This document shows positions 53,519 through 62,508 of a stretch of DNA of 64,000 bases, piece by piece. A model generated the notes under the pieces. The model saw nothing but the letters and a program-made list of their open reading frames with translations. It ran no database searches and was not told the origin of the DNA. The position numbers were made by a program, and so were the translations under genes. The stretch comes from Ramlibacter tataouinensis (GTDB lineage Bacteria; Pseudomonadota; Gammaproteobacteria; Burkholderiales; Burkholderiaceae_C): positions 1,674,001 to 1,738,000 of the forward strand of contig NZ_CP010951.1 in NCBI RefSeq assembly GCF_001580455.1, given 5' to 3'. Each line of letters begins with the position of its first letter. Position 1 is the stretch's first letter.

Positions 53519-54731
53519 CGGCGATCACCAGCAAGCCCAGCGCGCCGAAGGCCCGGAGCATCAGCGCGAAGCCGCCGAGCTCATGCAGCCAGGCCACCAG
53601 CCCGACGGAGGCGCCGGCGGCGGTGAAACCGAGGAAGTAGCGCACCGAATAGGCGCGCGCGCGCCATTCGTCGCTGGTGTACTTGCCGATCATGGCGTCG
53701 TTCACGGTGACCTGGCCGAAGATGCCGATGATCACGCCGACGCTGGCCGCCACCAGCGCGATCCCCGACAGGCCGGCGCTGGCGAACAGCAGCGGCGACA
53801 GCAGCAGCGACAAGGGCAGGAAGACCGTCTTGAGCGAATGGCGGTCCAGCAGGTTGCCGATGGTGTATTGCGCCAGGGCGCCGAACACATAGGCGCCGGC
53901 CGCGACCGCGCCGATGGTCGCCGGACTGCCCGCCAGCGCATCCAGCCGTTCCGCGAACAGCTTGGGCAGGGCGACGGTGAAGGCGTTGAAGGTGGTCGAG
54001 CTGGCGATGATGGTGAGCACCAGGGACGCGATCACGCGCCACATCACCTCGCGCGACACCCGCGGCGCCGCGACCGCGGCCGGGCCGGCGGACTTGGCGG
54101 GCGGCGCCTGGTGCCGGACGCGGGCGGCGAAGGCCAGGCCCAGCAGCGCGGTGATCACGCCCGGCAGGATGAAGGCCCAGCGCCAGCTGAGGTACTGGCA
54201 CACCAGCCCGGTCACCAGCGCCGACGAGGCGACCCCCAGGTTGCCCCAGACGCCGTTGATGCCGATGTCGCGGCCCAGCCGCTGGGCATGCGCCACCAGC
54301 ATCGCGGTGCCCACCGGGTGGTAGATCGAGGCGAACAGGCCCACCGCCAGCAGCGCCGCGCCCAGCTCGAAGGGCGTGCGGGTGAGGCCGACCGCGACCA
54401 GCGAGGCCCCCATGCCCAGGAAGAACACCAGCATCATGTGGCGGCGGCTCCAGCGGTCGCCCAGCCAGCCCGACAGCAGCGAGCCGGCGCCGAAGGCGAT
54501 GAAGCCGGGCGTGGCGTAGGGCAGCAGGTCGCCGTAGCGCATGCCGAACACCGGCGCCATGACCAGCACGGCGGCGGCGAACACCAGCATGGCGTAGTGG
54601 TCGATGAAGTGCGCGGCGTTGATGAAACTGATGACGGTGCGGGGCGTGTTGCTCATGGGGGATGGCCTGTGCCGGCGGCCGGCGAAAGGGATGCCGCAAG
54701 ATTAGACTGGCGGCTCATCGACCGGAAGCCA

Positions 54732-55580
54732 ATGCGCATCGCCAAGCCGCCAGTCGCGCCCGCCCGCGCCCCCGCCGCGCCCTTCTCACGCGCCGGACCG
54801 GCCGACAACGCCCCGCCCGTGCTGCCGCGCTCCTACCCGCGCGGCACGCGCCTGGGCCTGCACATGCACCGCGAGGCGCAACTGCTGTTCGCCGCCGAAG
54901 GCCTGATGCAGGTCACCACGCCGCGGGGACGCTGGCTGGTGCCGCACGACCGCGCGGTGTGGATTCCGCCGCGCGTCGAGCATGCGGTGGACGTGCTGGT
55001 CGACATCGAAATGCGGGCGCTGCTGGTGGATGCGGACTGGCTGGCCGTGCACCCGGAGGCCGACCGCCTGGACAAGGAATACGTGGTGAACGTCGGCCCG
55101 CTGCTGCGCGAAGTCATCCTGGCCTGCTTCGGACCGGCCGGCCCGCACCCGCGGCGCGCCGGCCTGCTACTGGAGCTGGCGCTGTTCGAGCTGCCCGAGG
55201 CGGAGGACGTGAGCACCTTCATGCCGCTGCCGTCCGATTCGCGCGCCGCGCGCGTGGCGCGGCTGGTGCTGGCCGATCCCACCGGCGCGCAGGACCTGGA
55301 ACAGCTGGCCGCCGATGCCGGCGCGTCGGCGCGGACCATCACGCGCCTGTTCAGCGCCGAGACCCGGCTAAGTTTCAAGGAATGGCGGCAACGCGCGCGC
55401 ATCATGGCCGCGGTGGAAGCGCTGGGCACGGGCCGCCTGTCGGTCAAGCAGGTCGCGGCGCAGCTGGGGTTCTCCAGCAGCGCCGCCTTCGCCCATGCCT
55501 TCCGGCAGGTGATGGGAACCACGCCGGGGGCGATGCTGCGCACGCCCGGTTCACTGGATCAAGGCGGGGAGCGGCCGTAG
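54732..55580 (+). CDS. AraC family transcriptional regulator
   Basis: A 282-residue regulator with an N-terminal cupin-like domain (LGLHMHREAQLLFAAEGLMQV, then WLVPHDRAVWIPPRVEHAV) and a C-terminal double helix-turn-helix: DLEQLAADAGASARTITRLF and LSVKQVAAQLGFSSSAAFAHAFRQVMGTTPG, the second matching the AraC signature. It is divergent from the MFS gene with a 75-bp gap and probably regulates it. The start is ATG 54732. Its 3' end overlaps the convergent DUF2845 gene by 22 bp. Confidence 0.92.
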   Translation: MRIAKPPVAPARAPAAPFSRAGPADNAPPVLPRSYPRGTRLGLHMHREAQLLFAAEGLMQVTTPRGRWLVPHDRAVWIPPRVEHAVDVLVDIEMRALLVDADWLAVHPEADRLDKEYVVNVGPLLREVILACFGPAGPHPRRAGLLLELALFELPEAEDVSTFMPLPSDSRAARVARLVLADPTGAQDLEQLAADAGASARTITRLFSAETRLSFKEWRQRARIMAAVEALGTGRLSVKQVAAQLGFSSSAAFAHAFRQVMGTTPGAMLRTPGSLDQGGERP

Positions 55581-55897
55581 ACGATGGACTGCACCGTGCC
55601 ACGACGCAGGTAGATGGTCGCCGTGAGCGCGCCCGGGCCGCGTTCGTAGAGCCACTGTTCAATCGGCTGGCAGGGCACGGCGTACGAGGCCCAAGGTTCC
55701 GGCACCACGTGCAGGCCGCCCGGGTAGAACACGGGCGCGCAATACGTATCGGCGAGCACAGGGGGACCGCACTTGTACACGATCGAGATGCGTGAGTCGC
55801 CTTCGGACACGATGCCACCGGAGCATCGCAGCGTCTCCCCGTGAGCCAGCACGGGCCCTGCCGCCAACACCAACCACGCGAGATGAGAGAGCTTCAT
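55559..55897 (-). CDS. DUF2845 family exported protein
   Basis: A 112-residue exported protein with a Sec signal (MKLSHLAWLVLAAGPVLA) and the DUF2845 opening ETLRCSGGIVSEGDSRISIVYKCGPP, with two Cys likely joined by a disulfide. The C-terminal part (PIEQWLYERGPGALTATIYLRRGTV) matches the family's strand-rich end. Function unknown. It overlaps the end of the AraC gene on the other strand. The 143-bp gap after it toward 56040 shows nothing notable. Confidence 0.8.
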   Translation of the reverse strand: MKLSHLAWLVLAAGPVLAHGETLRCSGGIVSEGDSRISIVYKCGPPVLADTYCAPVFYPGGLHVVPEPWASYAVPCQPIEQWLYERGPGALTATIYLRRGTVQSIVYGRSPP

Positions 55898-56040
55898 GGC
55901 CCACTCCTGCAGGCCGCCGCGGCCCCTTGGCGGGCCGGCGACCTGATGTCATGCCAGTCGTGATTATCTGCCGCTGACTGCCACGTGAGGCTCAGCAACG
56001 CCCACGCACGCCTCAGCGGCGCTGCGGCGGGCGCCTTGCA

Positions 56041-56913
56041 TCAGAAATCGACCTTCTGGCCCGGCTCGGGCACCACCACCCGCGTCGTGGACTGGCTGCC
56101 GAGCGCCGAAATGAATTCCGCCGGCGTGCCCTTGGCCAAGGGGTTGGTGCCATAGTGGATAGGGATGGCGTATCGGGGCCTGATCATGTCGCGCACGGCG
56201 ATGGCCGCCTCGTTCGGGCCCATGGCGGTGTAGCCGCTGATCGGGATCAGCACGAGGTCAGGCTTGTAGAGTTCCCCGATCAGCCGCATGTCGCCGAACA
56301 AACCAGTATCGCCCATGTGCCAGATCTTGAACCCGTTCTCCATCTCGATGATGTAACCCACCGGCTCGCCGCCGTAGTGGACTTCGTCCTTGTCGGTGGC
56401 CGGGTTCTTCCAGACCAGTTCGGAGGCGTGTTCGGCGCGCACCGCCGTAATCTTCGGCCCGCCCGGACCGAAGGGCGCGGCGGTGCCGCTTTTGCCGAAG
56501 CGCTGAGCCAGGGCTGCCGGAACGATGTTGAGCGCGACGAGGCTCTGGCCGATGCCGCCCCCGTTGTAGATCGGCGCGTTGTGCATCTTGGCCAGCGCCG
56601 GTGCGTCGCCGAGGTGGTCAGCGTGCGCGTGCGTGACGAGGATCATGTCCACCTTGCCGAGCGCGCCAAGTTGCTTGTACGCCGCCGGCGTTTTCGGATT
56701 GTTGACGAGCCAGGGATCGATCATGATCACCTTGCCGCTCGGTGTCGTGATGCGTACCGCCGCCTGGCCGAGCCACAGCACTTCGCCCTTTCCGGCGGAG
56801 ATGCTGCCGGGCGCCGCCGGCTTGAGCTCCGGCGCCATGGAAGTGACGGGCGCGTTGGCGCAGCCTGCAAGTGCTGCGGCCGCGAGAAGGAAAGCAACGG
56901 TTAGCTTCGTCAT
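56041..56913 (-). CDS. Metallo-beta-lactamase-fold lipoprotein (UlaG/UPF0173-like)
   Basis: A 290-residue protein with a lipoprotein signal (LLAAAALAGC, lipid on Cys 18) and a UlaG-type metal hydrolase domain: GEVLWLGQAAVRITTPSGKVIMIDPW, the metal motif THAHADHLGD, KIWHMGDTGLFGD and IPIHYGTNP. Similar proteins hydrolyse lactones or phosphodiesters; being membrane-anchored in the periplasm is less usual. GGGAG precedes the ATG at 56913. It is last in the five-gene LysR-controlled operon, 28 bp after the oxidoreductase gene. Confidence 0.88.
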   Translation of the reverse strand: MTKLTVAFLLAAAALAGCANAPVTSMAPELKPAAPGSISAGKGEVLWLGQAAVRITTPSGKVIMIDPWLVNNPKTPAAYKQLGALGKVDMILVTHAHADHLGDAPALAKMHNAPIYNGGGIGQSLVALNIVPAALAQRFGKSGTAAPFGPGGPKITAVRAEHASELVWKNPATDKDEVHYGGEPVGYIIEMENGFKIWHMGDTGLFGDMRLIGELYKPDLVLIPISGYTAMGPNEAAIAVRDMIRPRYAIPIHYGTNPLAKGTPAEFISALGSQSTTRVVVPEPGQKVDF

Positions 56914-56941
56914 CCTTGTCTCCCGAGTTGGTTCCGGCCGA

Positions 56942-57967
56942 TCAATCGACCCCGGCCGTGGGTTGCGCCCGCATGGAGGACGCGGTTCGGCCTCCCAAGC
57001 GAAGCACGATTTTCCCGAGGTGGCCGCCGGTTTCCATCCGGACCTTCCCATCCAGCAGCCGGTCCAGCGGCAATACCTCGTCGACCTGCGGCCGCATCGC
57101 CCCCGAGGCGAAGCGCGGCAGCATCTCGAGCGCGAACCGCGCGACCCCGGCCGCGCGCTGCGCCGGGCTGCGCAGCTTGTTGGACACGCCGAACAGCGTC
57201 AGGCGCTTCGCGTGCAGCGCCGCGAGGTCGAGCTCGGCATTCAGCACGCCATCGACATAGCCCACGGTCGCGAGCCGCCCCTCGAAGGCCATGCAGCGGA
57301 TGTTCTCGGCGAAGACCGAGCCGCCCACCGCGTTGACGACCAGGTCCGCGCCGTGCTGGCCGGTGATCTCCATCACCTGCGGCGCGAAACCGGCGCTGCG
57401 CGTGAGCAAGCCCCTGTCGAGCCCAAGCGCTTGCAGCCGCTCCAGCTTGTCCGGCGACCCCGAGGTGCCGATCACCTGGGCGCCCAGCGCCTTGCCCATT
57501 TGCAGCGAAGCGACGCCGACCCCGGAGGACACGCCGTTGACCAGCAGCCACTCGCCCGGCTTCAGGTGTCCCTGCAGCACCAGCATGTCGAAGGCGACCA
57601 GGTAGGTCAGGGGGATGGCGGCGGCTTCCTCCCACGACAGCCGCGCCGGCACCGCCATGGCCTCGGTCGCGTTCATCAAGGCGTACTCGGCGAACGCGCC
57701 GGTGCAGCGCCCCATGACGCGGGCACCGGGCCGGCAGGTGGAGACCCCCGCGCCGAGCTGCACCACTTCGCCGGCCCCTTCGCCACCGAGGGCCTTCCAG
57801 GCGCCGGCGGCGCCGTGCAGCCCGTGGCCGGCGATGAACTCGCCCCGGTTCAGGCCCGCGGCCTCCATGCGCACCAGCAGTTGGCCGGGCCCGGGTTGCG
57901 GCACCGGCGCATCGCGCATCTCGAGCATCGCGCCGGCATCGTCCAGTTTCATCCACCAGGACTGCAT
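56942..57967 (-). CDS. Zinc-independent NADPH:quinone oxidoreductase-type MDR protein
   Basis: A 341-residue medium-chain dehydrogenase/reductase. Marks: AAGLNRGEFIAGHG in the N-terminal GroES-like domain, ALGGEGAGEVVQLGAGV, then the Rossmann segment LLVNGVSSGVGVASLQMGKALGAQVIGTSGS. The zinc-ligand pattern of alcohol dehydrogenases is absent, as in quinone oxidoreductases. It lies 11 bp after the IDH-like gene, with AGGGGAA before the ATG at 57967, in the Bug-PrpD-IDH-QOR-MBL operon. It may reduce an enone intermediate; this is inference. Confidence 0.88.
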   Translation of the reverse strand: MQSWWMKLDDAGAMLEMRDAPVPQPGPGQLLVRMEAAGLNRGEFIAGHGLHGAAGAWKALGGEGAGEVVQLGAGVSTCRPGARVMGRCTGAFAEYALMNATEAMAVPARLSWEEAAAIPLTYLVAFDMLVLQGHLKPGEWLLVNGVSSGVGVASLQMGKALGAQVIGTSGSPDKLERLQALGLDRGLLTRSAGFAPQVMEITGQHGADLVVNAVGGSVFAENIRCMAFEGRLATVGYVDGVLNAELDLAALHAKRLTLFGVSNKLRSPAQRAAGVARFALEMLPRFASGAMRPQVDEVLPLDRLLDGKVRMETGGHLGKIVLRLGGRTASSMRAQPTAGVD

Positions 57968-57978
57968 GCCGCGTTCCC

Positions 57979-59061
57979 CTATCGTGCGTTGCGGAGCTCG
58001 CGCAGGATGGCCTGCGTGAAGGTCGCCGTGTTGCCGCGGCCGTGGACGTCGCCGGTGCGGGCTTCGGCATCGGCCAGCGCCGCCGTGGTGGCCTGCGACA
58101 TCGCGGCGGCCATGCGCACCGCGCCGGCGTTGCCGCGGCTGTGGCCCAGCCAGTCGAACATCATGCGGGTCGACTCGATCATCGCGTAGGGGTTGGCGAT
58201 GCCCCGGCCGGCGATGTCGGGCGCCGAACCGTGCGTGGCCTGCGCCATCGCCACGTCGCCGTCGCCGATGCACAGGCCCGGCGCCATGCCCAGGCCGCCG
58301 ACCAGGCCGGCCGCCTCGTCGGACAGGATGTCGCCGAACATGTTGGTGGTGACCACCACGTCGAAGGACTGCGGATCGCGCACCAAGCGCATCGCGAAGG
58401 TGTCGACGATCACGTCGTCCACGCGCACGTCGGGGTACTCGGCCGCGAGCTTCTGGCATTCCTCCACGAACATGCCGCAGGACAGCTTGAACACCGTGTC
58501 CTTGTGGACGTAGGTGAGGTGCTTGCGGCGCTGGCGCGCCAGCTCGAAGGCGGCGCGGGCGACACGGCGGCTGCCGGTGCGGGTGATCACGCGCACCGAC
58601 AGCGTCACCTCGTCGGTGGGGCGGAACTCGCCCGAGCCCATCACCATGTTGCGGTCCGGCTGGAAGCCTTCGTTGTTCTCGCGCACGATCACCAGGTCCA
58701 CACCGTCGTGCAGGCAGCCGAGGTCCGGGTAGGAGCGCGTCGGCCGCACGTTGGCGAACAGGTTGAACTGTTTGCGCAGGATCGGGTGCGGGTTGATGGC
58801 ATGGGCCACCTTGGGATAGGCGCGGTGCCCGATCGGGCCGAGGATCCAGCCGTCCAGGGTCTTGAGCGCCTCCATGGTCCCGGGCGGCAGCGTGTGGCCA
58901 TGCGACTGCAGCGCCGCCGCGCCTATGGGCAGCGGCTGCCAGTCGATGGCGACGCCGTACAGGCCGGCGGCCGCCTTCGCGACCTCGACCGAGGCCGGGA
59001 CGATCTCGTGCCCGATGTCGTCGCCGTGGAGGATGCCGATGCGAAGCGGATGGCCGGACAT
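57979..59061 (-). CDS. Isocitrate/isopropylmalate dehydrogenase family protein, tartrate dehydrogenase-like
   Basis: A 360-residue beta-decarboxylating dehydrogenase: IGILHGDDIGHEIVPAS at the start, DLVIVRENNEGFQPDRN with the substrate loop, YVHKDTVFKLSCGMF with catalytic Lys, and TTNMFGDILSDEAAGLVGGLGM with metal-binding Asp residues; HGSAPDIAGRGIANPYAMI is the NAD-binding signature. It oxidises and decarboxylates a 2-hydroxy acid with a 3-carboxylate. The RENNEG variant (rather than RENTEG) and the operon suggest a substrate other than isopropylmalate, such as tartrate or a citrate analogue. It follows MmgE/PrpD by 7 bp. Confidence 0.88.
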   Translation of the reverse strand: MSGHPLRIGILHGDDIGHEIVPASVEVAKAAAGLYGVAIDWQPLPIGAAALQSHGHTLPPGTMEALKTLDGWILGPIGHRAYPKVAHAINPHPILRKQFNLFANVRPTRSYPDLGCLHDGVDLVIVRENNEGFQPDRNMVMGSGEFRPTDEVTLSVRVITRTGSRRVARAAFELARQRRKHLTYVHKDTVFKLSCGMFVEECQKLAAEYPDVRVDDVIVDTFAMRLVRDPQSFDVVVTTNMFGDILSDEAAGLVGGLGMAPGLCIGDGDVAMAQATHGSAPDIAGRGIANPYAMIESTRMMFDWLGHSRGNAGAVRMAAAMSQATTAALADAEARTGDVHGRGNTATFTQAILRELRNAR

Positions 59062-59068
59062 CCGCGCC

Positions 59069-60439
59069 TCAGGCCTGGCACAGCGCGGTCAGCGCGCGCA
59101 CATCGGGCACGGTCGCCAGCGACCAGCACATCCCGGTGATGTCGCGCGCCTTGCCCGCGCCCAGCACCGGCTCCACGAGCTGGCCGAATTTCTCCTCCAG
59201 CTGCCGGTCCGACAGCGGGTTCTGCAGCGAGCCGATCGCGTGCTCCACGCGCACTTCGATGCGGCGGCCATCCTTGAGCACCGCCGCCACCCGCACCGAT
59301 TGCTCGTCGATCGCGTCGTCGACCGTGGCCACCACCTTGTTGCGCGTCTCGACCACCAGCGGGTCGTTCACCACCGCGTCGGAGAACTCCGCCTCTCCCG
59401 CGCGGCCGTAGATCAGGCCGGCGGCGCATCCGTGGTAGACGCTGAACTTGCCTTGGAGGCCGTCCCGGGGTTCCTTTTTGCCCGTGAGCTCGAGCACCAG
59501 CGAATGCACGCGCAGCTCGATGCGCTCCACCTGCTCGGGCAGGACGCCCTGCTCGCGCAGCTGCACGCAGGCATCGATGCTGGGATGGATCACGATGCCG
59601 CAGGCGAAGGGCTTGTAGCTGTTGAAGGAGATCTCGAAGCGCTGGCCCAGCTCGTCGGTCACCTCGTGCCAGGCGCGCTTGTCCGAGACCACCTGCACCA
59701 GGCCGCGCGGCGCTTCCAGGGCGCGCGGGCTGGAAGTGAAACCGCGGCTGGCCAACAGCGCGGCCATCAGGCCGGCGCGTGCGGCGGCACCCGGATGCAG
59801 CGGCTTGGTCATGGTGCCGAACTGCTCGCGCAAGCCGACCGGTTGCGAGGCGGCGATGCCCAGCGCCATCGTGGTCTGCTTCTCGTCGAGCCGCATCAGC
59901 CGCGCGCAACCGGCGGCGGCGCCCAGCATGCCGGTGGAGCCGGTGATGTGCCAGCCGCGGTCGTAGTGGTCCGGGTACATGGTGTTGCCGATGCGGCAGG
60001 CCACGTCGATGCCCAGCACCAGCGCATCGATCACCTCGCGGCCGCTCGACTCCTCGAACTCCGCCAGCGCCAGCACGGCCGAGGCGACCGGGCCGGCCGG
60101 ATGGATGATGGTCTTGAGGTGGGTGTCGTCGAAGTCGAAGGTGTGCGAGGTGATGCCATTCACCAGCGCCGCGCTGCCGATGTCCACCCGCTCGCTGCGG
60201 CCCATCAGCGTGGCCTGGGGCGCCGGTCGCAGCATCTGCACGGCCGCGACGGCGGCATCGGCCGCTTCATGGCGCGCCGCGCCGATGGCGCAGCCGAGCC
60301 AGTTGTAGAAGGTGCGAACGGCCTCGTGCTCGACGGCATCGCTCCAGCCGCGCGACGGATGCGTCGCGGCGAAGCGGGCCAGGATGGAGGTGACGGGGGG
60401 CGCCGTGGTGTCGGCGAGGACCTGGGTATTGCGAGCCAA
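59069..60439 (-). CDS. MmgE/PrpD family protein
   Basis: A 456-residue protein of the 2-methylcitrate dehydratase/cis-aconitate decarboxylase/iminodisuccinate epimerase family. Marks: FYNWLGCAIGAARHEAADAAV near residue 46, VNGITSHTFDFDDTHLKTIIHPAG near 112 with the conserved HxxDxDD-like motif, and FNSYKPFACGIVIHPSID near 270. It would dehydrate or isomerise a di- or tricarboxylate. The only plausible start is TTG at 60439 with CGGAAG before it. It sits between the Bug gene and the IDH-like gene, suggesting a short path: uptake, dehydration, then oxidative decarboxylation. Confidence 0.9.
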   Translation of the reverse strand: MARNTQVLADTTAPPVTSILARFAATHPSRGWSDAVEHEAVRTFYNWLGCAIGAARHEAADAAVAAVQMLRPAPQATLMGRSERVDIGSAALVNGITSHTFDFDDTHLKTIIHPAGPVASAVLALAEFEESSGREVIDALVLGIDVACRIGNTMYPDHYDRGWHITGSTGMLGAAAGCARLMRLDEKQTTMALGIAASQPVGLREQFGTMTKPLHPGAAARAGLMAALLASRGFTSSPRALEAPRGLVQVVSDKRAWHEVTDELGQRFEISFNSYKPFACGIVIHPSIDACVQLREQGVLPEQVERIELRVHSLVLELTGKKEPRDGLQGKFSVYHGCAAGLIYGRAGEAEFSDAVVNDPLVVETRNKVVATVDDAIDEQSVRVAAVLKDGRRIEVRVEHAIGSLQNPLSDRQLEEKFGQLVEPVLGAGKARDITGMCWSLATVPDVRALTALCQA

Positions 60440-60500
60440 TTGGAAGCTTCCGGAAACGCAGCAATGCGGAAAATGCGGATATGCGGAAAAAAGGGGGAGA

Positions 60501-61469
60501 TCACTCGTCGAGCTGGATCTTCCTGGCCTTGGCCAGCGCGCTCCAGCGCTCGATCTCGGAACGGATGTACTGGCCGAACTGCTCAGGCGACATCGGCCAG
60601 GGTTCGACGGCTTCGCCGGCGAGCTTCTCGGCCAGGTCGGGCGCCTTCAGCACCGCCACCTGCGTTTCGTTCAGCCGGCGCACGATGTCGGCAGGCAGGT
60701 TGGCCGGGCCGACCGAACCATACCACTGCATGGCGTCGAAGCCCTTGAAGCCGGCCTCTTCCATGGTGGGAATGTCCTTGAGCTGAGCATTGCGCTGCTT
60801 GCCGGTGACGGCCAGCGCCCGCATGCGTCCGGAGCGCAGGTGCGGCAGCGCCGCCGCCAGCCCGGGGAACATGGCCTGGGTCTGCCCGCCCAGCAGGTCG
60901 TTGATGGCGGGCGCGATGCCGCGGTAGGGAATGTGCAGCATGAAGGCGCCGGTCTCCTGCTTGAACAGCTCCATCGTCATGTGCGTCAGCGAGCCGGCGC
61001 CGGCCGAGCCGTAGCTCACCTTGCCGGGATTGCGCTTGACGTAATCGATGAACTCGGCGACGTTCTTCGCCGGCACGCCGGCATGGATCGCCAGCACGTT
61101 GGGCGTGGCGCCGATCATGCCGATCGGCGTGAAGTCCTTCACTGCGTCATAGCTGAACTTGCGCGTGGCCGGCGTGGTGCCATGGGTGGCCACGTAGCCC
61201 TGCATTAGGGTGTAGCCGTCGGCCGGCGCGCGCATCGTGGCCTGGCAGGCCACCACGCCGCCGCCGCCGCTCTGGTTGTCCACGACGAAACTCTGCCCCA
61301 GCAGCTTGCCCCAGCGCTCGGTCACCACGCGGGCAATCATGTCGTTGCCGCCGCCGGCCGCCACCGGGACGATGTAACGGATGGGCTTGGATGGATAGGC
61401 CTGTGACAGGGCCAGCCGCGGCAATGCGATCGCCGCTGGGGCCGCAACGAGCAGGTGCCGGCGTTTCAT
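60501..61469 (-). CDS. Bug/TctC family binding protein
   Basis: A 322-residue periplasmic binding protein: signal peptide (KRRHLLVAAPAAIALPRLAL), YPSKPIRYIVPVAAGGGNDM, VVDNQSGGGGVVACQATM and ADGYTLMQGYVATHGTTP. First gene of the LysR-divergent operon with MmgE/PrpD, IDH-like and quinone oxidoreductase genes. Of the window's five Bug proteins, this one has the most informative context: its ligand is probably the tricarboxylate-like acid handled by those enzymes. The ATG at 61469 is chosen for the leader; 61505 would add 12 residues. Confidence 0.93.
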   Translation of the reverse strand: MKRRHLLVAAPAAIALPRLALSQAYPSKPIRYIVPVAAGGGNDMIARVVTERWGKLLGQSFVVDNQSGGGGVVACQATMRAPADGYTLMQGYVATHGTTPATRKFSYDAVKDFTPIGMIGATPNVLAIHAGVPAKNVAEFIDYVKRNPGKVSYGSAGAGSLTHMTMELFKQETGAFMLHIPYRGIAPAINDLLGGQTQAMFPGLAAALPHLRSGRMRALAVTGKQRNAQLKDIPTMEEAGFKGFDAMQWYGSVGPANLPADIVRRLNETQVAVLKAPDLAEKLAGEAVEPWPMSPEQFGQYIRSEIERWSALAKARKIQLDE

Positions 61470-61524
61470 GGTGCTGTCTCCTTCTGCCTCATATCTTGGT
61501 GCCATCCGGTTCTGCTGTAAATTG

Positions 61525-61537
61525 CATCTTTCAGATG
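61525..61537. promoter_or_regulatory. Candidate LysR operator
   Basis: CATCTTTCAGATG is a perfect 5-bp inverted repeat around TTC in the 106-bp gap between the divergent LysR and Bug genes. It is framed by further T...A positions that fit the T-N11-A rule of LysR sites. Confidence 0.5.
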
Positions 61538-61575
61538 TCTTGTTGCACGCGCTGCATCAATAGGAGGACCGCTTC

Positions 61576-62499
61576 GTGCATGCGAAACCCACATTGGCGG
61601 ACCTGCGCGCCTTTGCCGCCGTCGGGGAACTGCAGAGCTTCGCGGCAGCGGCGCGCACGCTGCACCTGTCGCAGCCGGCACTGTCGAGGCGCATCGCGCA
61701 CCTGGAGGACCAGCTGGGCGTGCGCTTGCTCGACCGCACCACCCGCAGCGTCGAGCTGACACCCCTGGGGCAGCGCTTTCTCGGGGAGATCCGCAGCCTG
61801 ATCGCCAGCCTCGACCGTTCGGTGGTCAGCCTGCACGACGTGGCTCAGCTGGAGGCCGGCGACGTCACGGTCGGTTGCGTGTTCTCAGCGGTCCATCACT
61901 TCCTGCCCGGGGTGATCCGCTCGTTTCGCGCCCAGCATCCGCACGTGCTGGTGCGCATCATCGAGGAAGGGGCTGACGAGGTCCTGACCTTCGTCAAGAC
62001 GGGCGAAGCCGACTTCGCGCTGAACTACACCGGCATGCAGGACCCCGAAGTGGAGTTCACGCCACTGCTGCGCGAGCCATTCGTGGTCGCCTGCCCCGCG
62101 GACCATCCGCTGGCTCAGCGGCGCGCGGTGCGCTGGGACGAACTCGCCGACCATCCCTATGCGCTGGTCTCGCATGCCAGCCGCAACCGCGTGCTGATCG
62201 ACCAGGCGCTGGCCGAGGTCGCGCGCCTGCCGCGGCCGGTGTGCGAAGTGCGGCACGTTTCCACCTTGATCGGCCTGGTGGAACACGGGCTGGCCATCGC
62301 GGTGGTGCCGCGGCTGGCGCTGCCGCGCAAGCCGGGCTCGGTGGTGGGCGTGCCGCTGGACAAGCCCGCGATCACCCGCACCATCGGCCTGGTGAAGCGC
62401 ACCGGACGCAGCCTCTCGCCCGCCGCGGCCGCGTTCGCGCGCATGCTCACGCAGGCCAGCCGGGCCAGTGGCCAGGGGGCGGCACGCAAGGCGGCCTGA
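61576..62499 (+). CDS. LysR family transcriptional regulator
   Basis: A 307-residue regulator. N-terminal helix-turn-helix: LRAFAAVGELQSFAAAARTLHLSQPALSRRIAHLEDQLG, a textbook LysR sequence; the rest is the inducer-binding domain (VTVGCVFSAVHHFLPGVIR onward). It starts at GTG 61576 with TAGGAGG upstream. It is divergent from the Bug-PrpD-IDH-QOR-MBL operon and very probably its activator, responding to the imported acid or an intermediate. Confidence 0.93.
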   Translation: MHAKPTLADLRAFAAVGELQSFAAAARTLHLSQPALSRRIAHLEDQLGVRLLDRTTRSVELTPLGQRFLGEIRSLIASLDRSVVSLHDVAQLEAGDVTVGCVFSAVHHFLPGVIRSFRAQHPHVLVRIIEEGADEVLTFVKTGEADFALNYTGMQDPEVEFTPLLREPFVVACPADHPLAQRRAVRWDELADHPYALVSHASRNRVLIDQALAEVARLPRPVCEVRHVSTLIGLVEHGLAIAVVPRLALPRKPGSVVGVPLDKPAITRTIGLVKRTGRSLSPAAAAFARMLTQASRASGQGAARKAA

Positions 62500-62508
62500 G
62501 CGCGAGAA

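Noticed and set aside
55559..55580. 22-bp convergent overlap of the AraC and DUF2845 genes as a sign of frameshift
   Set aside because: Both proteins keep their family ends, so this is ordinary tail-to-tail overlap.
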